Source of the DNA: Eukaryota sp. TZLM1-RC
Taxonomy: Eukaryota; Metamonada: BaSk clade
NCBI GenBank assembly: GCA_040285825.1
Contig: JAUPSS010000001.1
Location: 1,798,001 to 1,862,000 of the forward strand
Direction of reading: 5' to 3'
Length of the DNA: 64,000 nucleotides
The notes under the pieces are model-generated. The model was not told the origin of the DNA. It saw only the letters and a program-made list of their open reading frames with translations, and did no database searches. Shown in pieces: positions 62,921 to 64,000 of this stretch. Both the position numbers and the translations under genes were made by a program. Each line of letters begins with the position of its first letter. The first letter of the stretch is position 1.

Positions 62921-63409
62921 ATGTCCTCTTCACCTACAAACTCTACTAATTTGTTTTCTCCCTTGCCAGACCACCTCTTTGATACTCCGGAACCCTCGGC
63001 TCCGAGTGAATCTGCCTCAGTCGAGGAGCAATTGAAATTCTACAAGGAACAATACCAACGAGAACACCAAAAGGTTCAGTATCTACTCAATGATCGTGAA
63101 AAAATGCGTCACAAAATCGTTGACATTGGTCTACAAGTGGAGAAGGAAGAGGAGTTTATAACCAATAGATTACTTCGGAAACTCCACAAACTTGAAGAAG
63201 AGAAACGAGTTTTCCACGAAGAACTATCTGAGTCCGAGTCTAATTCTATTGAAGAACTCAACTCGACCATCTCTAGGCTTCGTGCGGAGAAGGTGGAGAT
63301 TGAAAGTGCCCTGGAAAAGGAGCTAGAGTCTGTCATTATGAGACTGCATCGCCGAATGAGACGCCTGTCCCGAAGCAACTCCACTTCTTCAGAATGTGAA
63401 CCAAAGTAG
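62921..63409 (+). CDS. CCDC6-like coiled-coil protein
   Basis: 162 residues. After a Ser/Pro-rich N-terminus (1-30) a continuous coiled coil runs from about 32 to 150. It shows the repeating signature of the CCDC6 family (DUF2046): QVEKEEEFITNRLLRKLHKL, then a shorter variant, then LEKELESVIMRLHRRMRRL. The tail is basic and Ser-rich (RLSRSNSTSSE). It is about a third the length of animal CCDC6 (about 474 residues). The assignment rests on the E-E-F-x-x-N-x-L-x-x-K-L pattern. The ATG at 62921 is the first in frame with a good context. Confidence 0.75.
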   Translation: MSSSPTNSTNLFSPLPDHLFDTPEPSAPSESASVEEQLKFYKEQYQREHQKVQYLLNDREKMRHKIVDIGLQVEKEEEFITNRLLRKLHKLEEEKRVFHEELSESESNSIEELNSTISRLRAEKVEIESALEKELESVIMRLHRRMRRLSRSNSTSSECEPK

Positions 63410-63586
63410 TTTTGTATATGTATAAATGTATGACTTTGTTGTTGCTTCAACGCATCTTCTTTATCGGCACCAGATGGACAGTAATAATCTTTATTGAAAT
63501 AAGTTGTTTAAAAAAGATCAATGATACTTTAATTGAACAAAAAAAACTGTTTCAATACAATCAAATAAATAAATTTTAAAAAAACA

Positions 63587-64000
63587 TTAATTGGAAGAAA
63601 AAGACTTCCAGGATTGTATAGTTTGAGATAATCCATCACGAGATAGTATATTTGAATAAGAGGAAAGTTGTGGAAAATTGTTAATTAATGCATCAAAAAT
63701 AAACGGAAACAGTGAAAATTCAGTTAATTCAAAATAACTAATCAAAAAATTTAAATGTTTTTCAAAATAACCAATGATATTAAGACAAGCGTAAGCTTTT
63801 AGCAAAAGAAAAACACCAAATAACTGAAGGTATTTGAATCCAAATTTTGAAACATTTGCAATTAATTCATGAATTTGAGGCAATAAATGGTCAATTTCTG
63901 ATGATGAGTGATTATTAAAATGGATTTCACAAAACAATTTACATAATTGGACCAAATATTCGAAGTAAGGAATATTAAAAACAGTGATTTCATTTAATAA
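63587..64000 (-). CDS. Partial unknown protein, runs off window end
   Basis: Open on the minus strand from the window edge to the stop at 63587 (137 codons, no ATG needed yet). Hydrophobic, helix-rich and Leu/Phe/Tyr-rich: HLLPQIHELIANVSKFGFKY, LQLFGVFLLLKAYACL, FEKHLNFLISYFELTEFSLF. It could be a HEAT/TPR-like helical repeat end or a membrane protein. No family recognised; ends QSWKSFSSN. Confidence 0.5.
   Translation of the reverse strand, partial: LLNEITVFNIPYFEYLVQLCKLFCEIHFNNHSSSEIDHLLPQIHELIANVSKFGFKYLQLFGVFLLLKAYACLNIIGYFEKHLNFLISYFELTEFSLFPFIFDALINNFPQLSSYSNILSRDGLSQTIQSWKSFSSN

Overview
The window is eukaryotic nuclear DNA. It is AT-rich, uses the standard stop codons, and its host genes are uninterrupted by visible introns. 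Host genes recognised by family motifs are an Alba-domain protein, LZIC (ICAT domain), a SAPS-domain PP6 regulatory subunit, the lariat-debranching enzyme DBR1 and a CCDC6-like coiled-coil protein. Intron-poor conserved eukaryotic genes packed between AT-rich transposon debris suggest a protist. I cannot name the lineage from this window.

About three quarters of the window (1-40640, 43690-45400, 47100-49660, 56250-62740) is a graveyard of one type of non-LTR retrotransposon. Each element has one long ORF: an N-terminal CCHC zinc knuckle, a second CX2C..CX2C finger, a reverse transcriptase with a YMDD-type motif C (YMDDIS, or YMDDVV in F), then a CxC-H-C finger and a restriction-like endonuclease (RLE) signature as in R2-group elements. 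I use working names RLE-A to RLE-G for families separated by their C-termini. Only one copy is intact: RLE-D at 11388-14653, with a 1046-codon ORF and an 11-bp target-site duplication (TSD). The rest are truncated, frameshifted, nested and segmentally duplicated. TSDs of 9-14 bp can be read at about a dozen insertions, so the nesting order can be reconstructed.

Layout: 1-3048 RLE-A; 3088-14972 an old RLE-B copy carrying nested RLE-C, B, A, F and D insertions; 14973-31039 a mosaic of A, B, C, D and F pieces with two large segmental duplications, an inverted repeat and short unique blocks (19743-20316, 26690-27708); 31040-36276 RLE-C and a 5'-complete RLE-B interrupted by RLE-D; 36429-40339 RLE-E split by an LTR-gag-LTR-gag-LTR-gag-LTR tandem array (37156-40174); 40340-42460 further relics, including a Fanzor (eukaryotic TnpB) pseudogene; 42492-43629 Alba, a tRNA-Ala-like sequence and a small terminal-inverted-repeat element; 43690-45396 old retroelement copies; 45630-46211 LZIC; 47106-49660 RLE-A, a MuDR-like transposase fragment and RLE-G; 50863-54020 convergent SAPS and DBR1; 54126-56251 two Tc1/IS630-like transposase relics around an unknown 314-codon ORF; 56252-62740 RLE-F split by an RLE-A copy with a triplicated zinc-finger module; 62921-64000 the CCDC6-like gene and a partial unknown gene.

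The host genes form small clusters at the edges of the transposon blocks. Nothing links them functionally beyond general nucleic-acid and phosphatase housekeeping. Many copies differ only by one-base changes in homopolymer runs, so some frameshifts could be assembly errors.
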